Source: Clostridium sp. AT4 (GTDB taxonomy: Bacteria > Bacillota > Clostridia > Lachnospirales > Lachnospiraceae). From it: 64,000 nucleotides of DNA. The translations under genes and the position numbers were made by a program. The notes under the pieces are model-generated. The model saw nothing but the letters and a program-made list of their open reading frames with translations. It searched no databases and was not told the origin of the DNA. The stretch covers positions 1,920,661-1,984,660 of the forward strand of contig NZ_LN999828.1 in the NCBI RefSeq assembly GCF_001517625.2, read 5' to 3'. Shown piece after piece: positions 53,896 to 61,635 of the stretch (position 1 is its first letter; each line of letters opens with the position of its first letter).

Positions 53896-55293
53896 TTATT
53901 CCTCGTCAGCCAGAGCTGCTTTGATCATGATCGCGCACTCGATCCGTTTTTTCTGCATCTCGCAGCCGATCTCATATGCGCCGTTAATGGAACCGCTGAA
54001 ATTGTAGGAATTGGCACTGCAGCCGCCGCTGCAGTAGAATCTGGCAAAGCAATCCTTGCAGCTTTCCTTTGCATATACGTTGCAAAGCTTAAACTCATTG
54101 CGTATTTCCTCATTTACAATGCCCGTATCTACGTTGCCCAGAAGGAACTCCTCATTTCCTACAAACTGATGGCAGGGGTAGAGATCACCCCATGGAGTAA
54201 CTGCCAGATACTCTGTACCTGAACCACAGCCAGCCATACGCTTTGCAACACAGGGGCCTGCATTTAAGTCAATCATAAAGTGGAAGAAATTGAAGCCTCT
54301 TCCTTCTTTTTTACGCTTGATGTATTCTACTGCCAGCTTATCATACTCCTCAAGGATCTGGGGAATATCTTCCTCACGGATAGCGTAGTCCATCTCAGGT
54401 TCTGCAACAACCGGCTCCATGGACATCTGCTTAAAGCCCAGATCTGCATAGTGAAGCACATCCTTTGAAAAATCCAGGTTGTTTCTGGTAAAGGTGCCGC
54501 GGACATAGTAATCCATCTGGCCTCTGCTCTCAGCAAACTTCTGGAACTTTGGTACGATCAGGTCATAGCTTCCTGAACCGTTTCGGAAAGGACGCATCTT
54601 ATCATTGACCTCCGGACGTCCGTCCAGGCTGAGAACCACATTACTCATCTCGCGGTTGCAGAACTCCATAATCTCATCATTCAGGAGCACGCCATTAGTA
54701 GTAAGCGTAAAACGGAAACGCTTATTGTGAGCCTCCTCCTGGGAGCGGCCGTACTCTACCAGCTGCTTTACTACCTTCCAGTTTAAAAGGGGCTCGCCGC
54801 CGAAGAAATCAACCTCCAGATTCCGTCTGTTTCCAGAATTGGCAATCAGGAAATCCAGAGCCTTTTTTCCCACCTCAAAGCTCATAAGAGCACGGCGGCC
54901 GTGATACTCGCCCTCGTCTGCAAAGCAGTAGCGGCAGGCCAGATTGCAGTCATGGGCAATGTGCAGGCAGAGAGCCTTTACCACTGTCTTTCTCTTCTTA
55001 AAGTCCATTACAAAATTCTTGTAAATGTCCTGAGTTAAAAGCTGCTCTGCATCAATGAGCTGCTGGATGTCCTCCAACGCCTCTGTCACTTCTTTTTCAC
55101 TGTAAACTGCATCCAGTGTCTCATGAACCTTTGCAGTCACTTCTGCCGGAAGAGCCTGTGGCTTTTCCAGCTCCGGAATCTGCTCTGCCACCGCCTTGAT
55201 GGCGTCATAGACAACCGGATCTACCACATGGACGGAACCGCTGTTTACGTCCAGAACAATATGATAACCATTGTTAATATACTGATGAATCAA
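53896..55293 (-). CDS. scfB: Radical SAM SCIFF peptide maturase
   Basis: A 465-residue radical SAM enzyme of the ranthipeptide class. The [4Fe-4S] motif CNLACRYC (C116, C120, C123) follows a RiPP-recognition-like N-terminal domain of about 95 residues, and a SPASM domain with many cysteines (CGSGTEYLAV, CHQF, CNVYAKESCKDCFARFYCSGGC) ends the protein. It installs Cys-to-Thr thioether links in the six-cysteine SCIFF peptide encoded by scfA just upstream. The biological role of the product is unsettled. Confidence 0.95.
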   Translation of the reverse strand: MIHQYINNGYHIVLDVNSGSVHVVDPVVYDAIKAVAEQIPELEKPQALPAEVTAKVHETLDAVYSEKEVTEALEDIQQLIDAEQLLTQDIYKNFVMDFKKRKTVVKALCLHIAHDCNLACRYCFADEGEYHGRRALMSFEVGKKALDFLIANSGNRRNLEVDFFGGEPLLNWKVVKQLVEYGRSQEEAHNKRFRFTLTTNGVLLNDEIMEFCNREMSNVVLSLDGRPEVNDKMRPFRNGSGSYDLIVPKFQKFAESRGQMDYYVRGTFTRNNLDFSKDVLHYADLGFKQMSMEPVVAEPEMDYAIREEDIPQILEEYDKLAVEYIKRKKEGRGFNFFHFMIDLNAGPCVAKRMAGCGSGTEYLAVTPWGDLYPCHQFVGNEEFLLGNVDTGIVNEEIRNEFKLCNVYAKESCKDCFARFYCSGGCSANSYNFSGSINGAYEIGCEMQKKRIECAIMIKAALADEE

Positions 55294-55348
55294 AATTTAT
55301 ACTCTCTCTTTCTAAGGGCTGTCTGCCCCATATCTTTTACAGCAAAGG

Positions 55349-55383
55349 AAAGCCCCTATAATCCCGGTGACCATAGGGGCTTT
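55349..55383 (-). terminator. Attenuator hairpin between scfA and scfB
   Basis: AAAGCCCCTAT / ATAGGGGCTTT (55373-55383 and 55349-55359), 11 bp with a 13-nt loop, followed on the minus strand by a weak TCCTTTGCTG. Its place suits a leaky terminator that keeps peptide mRNA above maturase mRNA. Confidence 0.75.
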
Positions 55384-55407
55384 GCAGCATAGGAAACGGA
55401 CGCCGGA

Positions 55408-55554
55408 TCAGCGGTCAGCGTTCTCGCAGCTCTGGTTTCCAACTGTACAGGAAGTCTTGCATGCAGACTGGCAGGAAGTCTGGCACTCGCCGCATCCGCC
55501 CTTCTTCATCGTATCCTTTAAGGTATTGGTATTCAAAGTCTTAACGTGCTTCAT
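55408..55554 (-). CDS. scfA: SCIFF precursor peptide (six cysteines in forty-five)
   Basis: A 48-residue ribosomal peptide precursor that is easy to miss because of its size. It starts MKHVKTLNTNTLKDTMKKGG and carries six cysteines at 21, 24, 28, 32, 36 and 43 (GGCGECQTSCQSACKTSCT, then QSC). AAGGAGG lies 8 nt before the ATG. The N-terminal half is the leader read by the maturase. From memory, the studied homologue has a Cys32-Thr37 link, and C32 and T37 are both present here. It has its own strong promoter and a hairpin separating it from scfB. Confidence 0.96.
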   Translation of the reverse strand: MKHVKTLNTNTLKDTMKKGGCGECQTSCQSACKTSCTVGNQSCENADR

Positions 55555-55622
55555 ATCAGAGTACCTCCTTTTTTCCTTGTTTCTGTCCCTGAGGATATGC
55601 CCCAGAAACCGTTATCGTATGA

Positions 55623-55651
55623 ATTATAACACAGCTTTCAGGGGCTTGCAA
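55623..55651 (-). promoter_or_regulatory. Promoter of scfA
   Basis: Minus-strand TTGCAA (55646-55651) and TATAAT (55623-55628), spacer 17 bp, about 65 bp before the scfA ATG. Confidence 0.78.
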
Positions 55652-55733
55652 TGGGATTTTGCTCCTGCCTGTCATATTTGTCTTCTCAATGGGATATATT
55701 TACACCATATCAATCATACCAGGAGGGATCCCT

Positions 55734-56096
55734 ATGGAAAACGGCATTGTAAAACCCATGCTCCGCTCCCTTTTGATCTCCTACGTCCTCTCAGGGCTTC
55801 TGCTCGGCGCTCTGGCCTTTGCCCTGTATAAGCTGCGTTTAAAGGAAGGACAGGTAAATCTCATGGTCTATCTCGTCTATCTGGCCGCCTGTCTGGCAGG
55901 CGGAGCAGCAGCAGGAAAACGTCTGCGCCAGAGAAGGTTCTTCTGGGGACTGCTGTCAGGACTTTTTTACTTTCTCATCCTCTTCGCGGTCTCCTGGACC
56001 ATGAACCCCTGGTCCGCCCTTGACACAGAACGCTCCGTCACCGTAATGGCTGTCTGCGCCCTGGGAGGGATGCTTGGCGGAATGTTTTCTGCCTAA
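55734..56096 (+). CDS. Four-helix membrane protein, TIGR04086-like
   Basis: A 120-residue protein with four hydrophobic segments (about residues 10-31, 42-60, 67-88, 99-118 by eye) and short basic loops (KRLRQRRF). The size and layout resemble the small membrane family called TIGR04086 in clostridia; I recall it neighbouring SCIFF genes but cannot check. AGGAGGGATCCCT precedes the ATG at 55734; the longer frame from 55659 lacks a site. It is divergent from scfA and its stop almost touches lspA on the opposite strand. Confidence 0.8.
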   Translation: MENGIVKPMLRSLLISYVLSGLLLGALAFALYKLRLKEGQVNLMVYLVYLAACLAGGAAAGKRLRQRRFFWGLLSGLFYFLILFAVSWTMNPWSALDTERSVTVMAVCALGGMLGGMFSA

Positions 56097-56097
56097 A

Positions 56098-56574
56098 TCA
56101 ATCTACTTTCTTTTTAAACTCCTCTCCCATTTCGCCTAAAAGAAACAAAGCTGTACCCAAAAATACAAACAGATCCCCAAGATTAAATACCACCTTCTTA
56201 ATCCCTGGTAGTGAAAATGAAAAATAGTCCACCACATATCCCCGTTTAAAACGGTCATACAGGTTGCTTAACGCGCCTCCCAAAACCATAGAAAGCCCCA
56301 CCTTCTGAATCCCGCAGCCCTTTCTCACCAAAAGCATGGAAAGCGCGCCGGCCACAGCAGAGGAAACAGCCAGAGGAACCGCTGTTACCAGCTGTGGCTT
56401 TTCCTTTAAAAAACCAAAAGGAAACCCATAATTATGATTCCTGTGAATACGGATCCGTCCTTTCGCTCCCGGCAGATCTCTTGGAAACTCCCCATCCGTT
56501 TCCTGCTCGATCTCACTCTTCATCCCCTGATCCAAAGCCGCAATCCCTCCCACAAGCCAAATCAGATACTTCAT
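56098..56574 (-). CDS. lspA: Signal peptidase II-like protein
   Basis: A 158-residue membrane protease homologue that cuts lipoprotein signal peptides. It has about four membrane segments, NHNYGFPFGF, GGALSNLYDRFKRGYVVDYF and NLGDLFVFLG; the two catalytic Asp residues of LspA fall in VVDYF and NLGD. The N-terminal part is shorter and more polar than in classical LspA, so it may be a divergent paralogue. GGAGGGATTGAC precedes the ATG at 56574; a start at 56673 would add 33 residues outside the family. Confidence 0.82.
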   Translation of the reverse strand: MKYLIWLVGGIAALDQGMKSEIEQETDGEFPRDLPGAKGRIRIHRNHNYGFPFGFLKEKPQLVTAVPLAVSSAVAGALSMLLVRKGCGIQKVGLSMVLGGALSNLYDRFKRGYVVDYFSFSLPGIKKVVFNLGDLFVFLGTALFLLGEMGEEFKKKVD

Positions 56575-56693
56575 GTCAATCCCTCCTCTGTCAAATTTAA
56601 TCTCTATCCTCATTCTACAATATTTCCCCAAAAACATCCACCCATTTCCCCACCAATTTCTCAACCCTCCCACCTCCCCCAGCCAGAAGTGAG

Positions 56694-56885
56694 GTTTCTA
56701 TCCTGCCTTCTGAGCGACTTTGCAGGCTGTTAGAATGACTTAGAGGATAAAATTTTTCGTTAAGAGCCATATCAAACCTGTCCGAGCGCAGCGAGTTTTT
56801 GATATGGCTCTTGCTTTTAGAAAAATTTCAGCCTCTTAGACATTCTTACAGCCGGAAACCGGAGCTCAGAAGGCAGGACAGAAAC
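56694..56885. repeat. Giant nested palindrome with a conserved loop, copy B
   Basis: A nearly continuous inverted repeat of about 190 bp. The outer arms 56694-56715 and 56864-56885 match at 21 of 22 positions; inner blocks TTAGAGG/CCTCTTA, AAATTTTTC/GAAAAATTT and AAGAGCCATATCAAA/TTTTTGATATGGCTCTT follow. The loop CTGTCCGAGCGCAGCGAG (56778-56795) is shared with copy A at 50320-50338. It lies between divergent genes, so it is not an ordinary terminator. Confidence 0.88.
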
Positions 56886-56936
56886 CGGACTCCCCGCATA
56901 TACTAATCAAAACCCTCTTCCGGAGCCGTCCTTCCC

Positions 56937-58685
56937 ATGCCCGACTGCCCTTTTAATCCCGCCGCTGAAAACATAGCCGATCTGATCTACCGCTTCGGAT
57001 CTCTGCAATCTGAACGCTGGAACAACACATCCTCCCTGTGTGCAGACTATGTGAGCAGCGATTATATCATTCTCCATATGCCTCTCACTCCTGATGCCGT
57101 ATCCATGCGTGTACACCCCTACTATATGATTCCCTCGCTGTTTTCCCCTTTGGATTACAATGCCATGGAGGCATCAGGAATCCTCTCAGCCTTTAACTCC
57201 CCTGCACTTAACAACCAGGGAAAGGGCGTTCTCATTGGCCTGGTAGACACAGGAATTGATTACCGCTCTCCCCTATTTCAAAATCCCGACGGCACAACCC
57301 GTATTGCCGGAATCTGGGATCAGTCGGTTCCCATCGAGGAAGATGTACTGCCAGCCGGTGTGCCGGATTACTATCCAATGGGAGGAGCCTCCTACGGCAC
57401 AGAATACACCAGAGAACAGATCAACAAAGCTCTCGCCTCTGACGATCCCCTCTCCCTGGTTTCCACACAGGATACCATAGGACACGGCACCTTTCTCGCC
57501 GGACTGGCTGCAGGCAGCTCCATACCTCAGGAGGATTTTACGGGAGCAGCGCCAGAGGCAGAACTGGCAGTTGTAAAATTAAAGCCTGCAAAAAAATATC
57601 TCCGCGACTTCTATCTGATCCCTTCGGATGCTCCCGCCTTTCAGGAAAATGATATTATGATGGGGATCAAATACCTGCGCATGATGGCAGACCGTCTTAA
57701 AAAGCCTCTGGTGATCCTGCTGGCTATGGGTTCAAACTCCGGGAGCCATATCGGCACCTCCCCATTAAGCCAGGTCACTCAGAATTACAGCGGTTTTTTT
57801 GGCATCATCACTGTTATTGCAGGCGGAAATGAAACCGGAGCGGCCCATCATTTTTACGCTTCAATCCCTGCAGGCACTGAATATGAAGATGTGGAAATCA
57901 GAGTGGGAAAAGAAGAAGCAGAACGCGGCTTCGTGCTGGAGCTGTGGGCTGCGGACGCTGATACCTACACCGTAGGCTTTATCTCTCCCAGCGGAGAACG
58001 GATCAGCCGTATCCCTATTATCGCCAATAATGAAACTTCTATCCCTTTTCTTTTAGACGCTACAACTATCACTGTAAACTACCAGCTCATTGAGGCCGAA
58101 TCCGGCAGCCAGCTGATTTTCATGCGCTTCCAGACGCCCGCAGCCGGTATCTGGACGGTGCGTGTATACAATACGCAGCGTTTTAAGGGAACCTTCCATA
58201 TGTGGCTTCCTGTACAGGGAATGATTTCCGAGGAAACCGTCTTTCTGCGGCCTGATCCCTACAGCACCATCACCGTTCCCGGCAACTCCCGGCTTCCCAT
58301 TACCGTAGGCGCCTATGATACGTCCACCGGAGGCATCTACATCCACTCCAGCCGCGGCTTTACTCCCAATCAGATCGTCAAACCGGAGCTGGCCGCTCCG
58401 GGCGTCAACATCCTTGGCCCTTCCGTCGGCAGAAAGCCAGGAAGTGATACGCCCATGACAACACGCACCGGAACCTCGGCAGCGGCGGCAATCACCGCTG
58501 GAGCGGCCGCCAATCTTTTAGGCTGGGGCATTGTAGAAGGAAACTATCCTACCATGAGCGAGGCATCTGTAAAAAGCTACCTTATACGGGGAGCACAAAG
58601 AAATCCAGCGCTCACATACCCGAACCGTGAGTTTGGATATGGAACGCTGGATCTGTTTCAAACCTTTCTTCGTCTGCGGGAATAG
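56937..58685 (+). CDS. Csp-like S8 subtilase (spore germination protease family)
   Basis: A 582-residue protein resembling the CspA/CspB/CspC subtilases that sense germinants or activate the cortex hydrolase SleC in clostridia. The catalytic triad is complete: D104 (LVDTGID), H183 (GHGTFLAG), S514 (RTGTSAAAAI). A jelly-roll-like insertion of about 150 residues (about 295-445) splits the protease domain, as in Csp proteins. A classical signal peptide is absent. Whether it acts in germination or vegetative growth cannot be told; no sleC is in the window. Confidence 0.88.
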   Translation: MPDCPFNPAAENIADLIYRFGSLQSERWNNTSSLCADYVSSDYIILHMPLTPDAVSMRVHPYYMIPSLFSPLDYNAMEASGILSAFNSPALNNQGKGVLIGLVDTGIDYRSPLFQNPDGTTRIAGIWDQSVPIEEDVLPAGVPDYYPMGGASYGTEYTREQINKALASDDPLSLVSTQDTIGHGTFLAGLAAGSSIPQEDFTGAAPEAELAVVKLKPAKKYLRDFYLIPSDAPAFQENDIMMGIKYLRMMADRLKKPLVILLAMGSNSGSHIGTSPLSQVTQNYSGFFGIITVIAGGNETGAAHHFYASIPAGTEYEDVEIRVGKEEAERGFVLELWAADADTYTVGFISPSGERISRIPIIANNETSIPFLLDATTITVNYQLIEAESGSQLIFMRFQTPAAGIWTVRVYNTQRFKGTFHMWLPVQGMISEETVFLRPDPYSTITVPGNSRLPITVGAYDTSTGGIYIHSSRGFTPNQIVKPELAAPGVNILGPSVGRKPGSDTPMTTRTGTSAAAAITAGAAANLLGWGIVEGNYPTMSEASVKSYLIRGAQRNPALTYPNREFGYGTLDLFQTFLRLRE

Positions 58686-58723
58686 CCATCCTGCAGCATG
58701 AGGGCAATATTGTATGCCAAATG

Positions 58724-60121
58724 CTAACCTCTCATCTGCACCAGAGGTCCTCCATTTTTTTCCAGATACGGCCTGGTAACTACCACGGAACCAATATTGG
58801 GATCTTTGGGGATCTCATACATGATATCCAGCATGAACTCCTCCAAAATTGCCCGCAGCGCTCTGGCTCCGGTGCCGCGCCGGATTGCTTCCTCTGCAAT
58901 CCACTCCAGAGCATCCTCCTCAAAGACCAGCTTCACCTCATCCAGTGCCAGAAGCTTCTCATACTGGCGGAGAATAGCATTTTTCGGCTCCTGCAGAATA
59001 CGGATCATCATATCCTTATCCAGTCCCTTTAACGTTACCGTTATGGGAAGACGGCCCAAAAACTCCGGAATCATGCCGAAGGTTCTCAGATCCTCGTTGG
59101 TTACATGGCTCAAAATGTCAGGATCATGATCAAAGGAATCCTTAAGCACTGCTCCAAAGCCCATGGCGGACTTCTTCGTAAGACGCTCCTTAATGATCCC
59201 CTCAAGGTCAGGGAACGCGCCTCCGCAGATAAACAGGATGTTGTCTGTATTTACCGTTGCCATGGGGGTCATGGCATTTTTCTGATTGGAGCCTACAGGT
59301 ACCTCCACTGTGCTTCCTTCCAAAAGCTTTAAAAGCTCCTGCTGAACAGATTCACCGCTTACATCCCTGGTATTGGTCTGCTTCTTTTTGGCAATCTTAT
59401 CAATTTCATCAATAAAGATAATCCCCTTCTGGGCCCGCTCCACATCATTGCCTGCAGCCGCCAGAAGCTTGGATACCACACTTTCGATGTCATCGCCAAT
59501 ATATCCGGCCTCTGTCAGAGAGGTAGCGTCTGCGATCGCTAACGGTACATCTAAAAGCTTTGCAAGCGTCTTTACCAGATAAGTCTTTCCGCTGCCCGTC
59601 GGTCCGATCATCAAAATGTTGGACTTTTCAATCACAATATCGTCACTGTCAGAGCCTTCTTTTCCCAGAAATGCTCTCTTATAATGGTTATATACAGCCA
59701 CTGCCATAACCTTTTTAGCCTTTTCCTGTCCGATCACATAGGCATCCAGCTTTTCCTTAATCACATGAGGCGCAGGTATATCCTTCATGGTAAGCTGAGG
59801 CTGAGGCTCCTTACTCTTTTTAAGCTTCTGTTTTTTGGGGATCTCAGCCTTTGGAGGCATCTGGGACAGATCATTAAAGTTCAGATTCATATAGGGCATA
59901 TTGGGAATCTGAGAAAGATCCATCCCGTTTTTCATCACAGAATCAAAAGCCTTCTGCATACAGTCATGGCACAGGTTCATACCTCCCGGCATGGAAATCA
60001 TGGGGCCCGTTTTACTCTCCGGCCTGCGGCACATATAGCAGACCTTTTCATATCCCTCATCCTCCCGATCCTTTCCTTCGGACCGGGAAACGTCATTTTT
60101 CTCTATCTCTTTCTCTTCCAA
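58724..60121 (-). CDS. clpX: ClpX-like AAA+ unfoldase with extended linker
   Basis: A 465-residue ATPase that unfolds proteins, usually for ClpP. An N-terminal C4 zinc domain (C28, C31, C51, C54) is followed by a long Met/Pro/Lys-rich linker (about 60-110), then AAA+ with Walker A GPTGSGKT (173-180), Walker B IIFIDEID (D238, E239) and sensor 2 GARALRAI. The pore loop is GYIG (206-209) instead of GYVG and the ClpP-docking IGF loop reads MGF (320-322). No clpP is next to it, so it may be a second ClpX. Confidence 0.88.
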   Translation of the reverse strand: MEEKEIEKNDVSRSEGKDREDEGYEKVCYMCRRPESKTGPMISMPGGMNLCHDCMQKAFDSVMKNGMDLSQIPNMPYMNLNFNDLSQMPPKAEIPKKQKLKKSKEPQPQLTMKDIPAPHVIKEKLDAYVIGQEKAKKVMAVAVYNHYKRAFLGKEGSDSDDIVIEKSNILMIGPTGSGKTYLVKTLAKLLDVPLAIADATSLTEAGYIGDDIESVVSKLLAAAGNDVERAQKGIIFIDEIDKIAKKKQTNTRDVSGESVQQELLKLLEGSTVEVPVGSNQKNAMTPMATVNTDNILFICGGAFPDLEGIIKERLTKKSAMGFGAVLKDSFDHDPDILSHVTNEDLRTFGMIPEFLGRLPITVTLKGLDKDMMIRILQEPKNAILRQYEKLLALDEVKLVFEEDALEWIAEEAIRRGTGARALRAILEEFMLDIMYEIPKDPNIGSVVVTRPYLEKNGGPLVQMRG

Positions 60122-60153
60122 TGTAAATCTCCTCTCTCATGGGCAATATAAAC

Positions 60154-61500
60154 TTATTGCTGCCCGGATGCCGCTGCCTGTTCCTCCGCAGGCATTGCTG
60201 CCAGTGTTACGGTAACCGTCAGCTCCTGGTACACTCCGTCGATCTGTCTCTGAACAGTCAGTTCTACCTGCTCTCCGGCCCGGTAGCCTGCTAAAATCTC
60301 CTGAAGGCCCTCCATGTTCCGCACGGTCTGGCCATCTAATTTGGTAATAATATCCTTCTCCCACAGCTCAGAGGAGGCTGCTGCGCCGGACTCCAGGATC
60401 TTATATACATAAGCGCCTCTCGGCATGCCAAAGGTCTTTGCCGCATTTTCATCTACATTCGTTCCCTGGATTCCCAGATATCCCCTTTCCGCCTCAGGAA
60501 TATCAACCTTTGATCTGCGCTTTGTAAGCTGGTCAATAATATCCTGGGATTTTGAAATAGGGATGGCATAACCAATGCCCTCTACCTCGGTAGAAGCATA
60601 TTTTGCCGCATTAATCCCAACTAGCTCACCCTTCATATTTAAAAGAGCGCCGCCGCTGTTTCCAGGATTGATCGCCGCATCTGTCTGAAGAAGTACGCGG
60701 GTATTTCCCTCTTCCGTCTGCACTTCCCGGTTTATGGCGCTGATATAGCCGACTGTCACAGACTGGCCGTAGCCAAGGGCATTTCCAATGGCGATCACAC
60801 CCTGTCCCGGCTTTAATTCATCCGAGTTTCCCACAACTGCCGGATGGATCTGCGCTTTGGTTTCTTCTTTAATCTGATCTAAAGGAATGGCAATCACTGC
60901 CAGATCCGTTTCCGGATCCGTTCCCTTTGTCACAGCATCTACCGTTTCCTCATCAATAAATGTAACCTTTAAGGATGTGGCTTCCTCCACCACATGATTA
61001 TTCGTTACAATGAGAAGCTCTGTCTCATTTTCCCCGATAATAATGCCCGATCCGCTGCTTGGCACCTCATAGGTCTGTCCGCCCAGTCCGCCGCCGAAAA
61101 ACCAGTCATAGCCGAAATCACGGCTCTGATATACGGCTGTGCTTGTGATAGCCACTACCGAAGGCATTGCTTCCTCCACGATGACAGACACATCTGTAAC
61201 CGGAGCAGCGATATAAGACGGCGTCGCAGTTTCGGGCCCGGCGAACGGATCTGCCGGAGGCTTTTGCCCTTCGGGCGCCTTCCAGTCCCCTGCTTCCGGT
61301 TCCCCTGAAACAATGGCATACAGATTCTTAAAAACGCCGGAGGACGCGATCTGTACTCCCACCATCACACCTCCTGCAATGGTACCAAACAGCAGCGCCC
61401 CCGCTGTGATCCAGGCTGCCTTCTTTAAAATGCCTCCCTTTTTAGGTCTCTCTTCTTCAGGCTCTCTATTCCAATTACGATCCTTATCTTCTTCGTACAT
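60154..61500 (-). CDS. htrA: Membrane-anchored HtrA-type serine protease with PDZ domain
   Basis: A 448-residue quality-control protease outside the membrane. A cytoplasmic charged N-terminus and one membrane helix (about 28-52) lead to a trypsin-like domain with H169 (NNHVVE), D199 (ETDLAV) and S282 (NPGNSGGAL), and a PDZ domain (about 340-435) with ILESGAAASSELWEKDII. A Pro/Gln/Ala-rich tail follows. It lies between an LCP protein and ClpX, consistent with envelope stress management. Confidence 0.94.
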   Translation of the reverse strand: MYEEDKDRNWNREPEEERPKKGGILKKAAWITAGALLFGTIAGGVMVGVQIASSGVFKNLYAIVSGEPEAGDWKAPEGQKPPADPFAGPETATPSYIAAPVTDVSVIVEEAMPSVVAITSTAVYQSRDFGYDWFFGGGLGGQTYEVPSSGSGIIIGENETELLIVTNNHVVEEATSLKVTFIDEETVDAVTKGTDPETDLAVIAIPLDQIKEETKAQIHPAVVGNSDELKPGQGVIAIGNALGYGQSVTVGYISAINREVQTEEGNTRVLLQTDAAINPGNSGGALLNMKGELVGINAAKYASTEVEGIGYAIPISKSQDIIDQLTKRRSKVDIPEAERGYLGIQGTNVDENAAKTFGMPRGAYVYKILESGAAASSELWEKDIITKLDGQTVRNMEGLQEILAGYRAGEQVELTVQRQIDGVYQELTVTVTLAAMPAEEQAAASGQQ

Positions 61501-61574
61501 TTGCTGTATCTCCTTCCTTCACTTATGTGACTATCTTATAATGAAACAGAAAAAATATCAAATAAATAATTGAT

Positions 61575-61615
61575 AAACAAACCGCCGGGGAAATCGTCAT
61601 TTTTCCCCGGCGGTC
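61575..61615 (-). terminator. Terminator after the LCP-family gene
   Basis: A perfect 13-bp stem ACCGCCGGGGAAA (61582-61594) / TTTCCCCGGCGGT (61603-61615), followed on the minus strand by TTGTTTATC. It lies just after the LCP gene and before htrA. Confidence 0.85.
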
Positions 61616-61635
61616 TGCCGTATCATCCCTTATTC

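Noticed and set aside
56694-56885. The giant palindrome as an insertion sequence
   Set aside because: There is no transposase frame inside and no clear target-site duplication.
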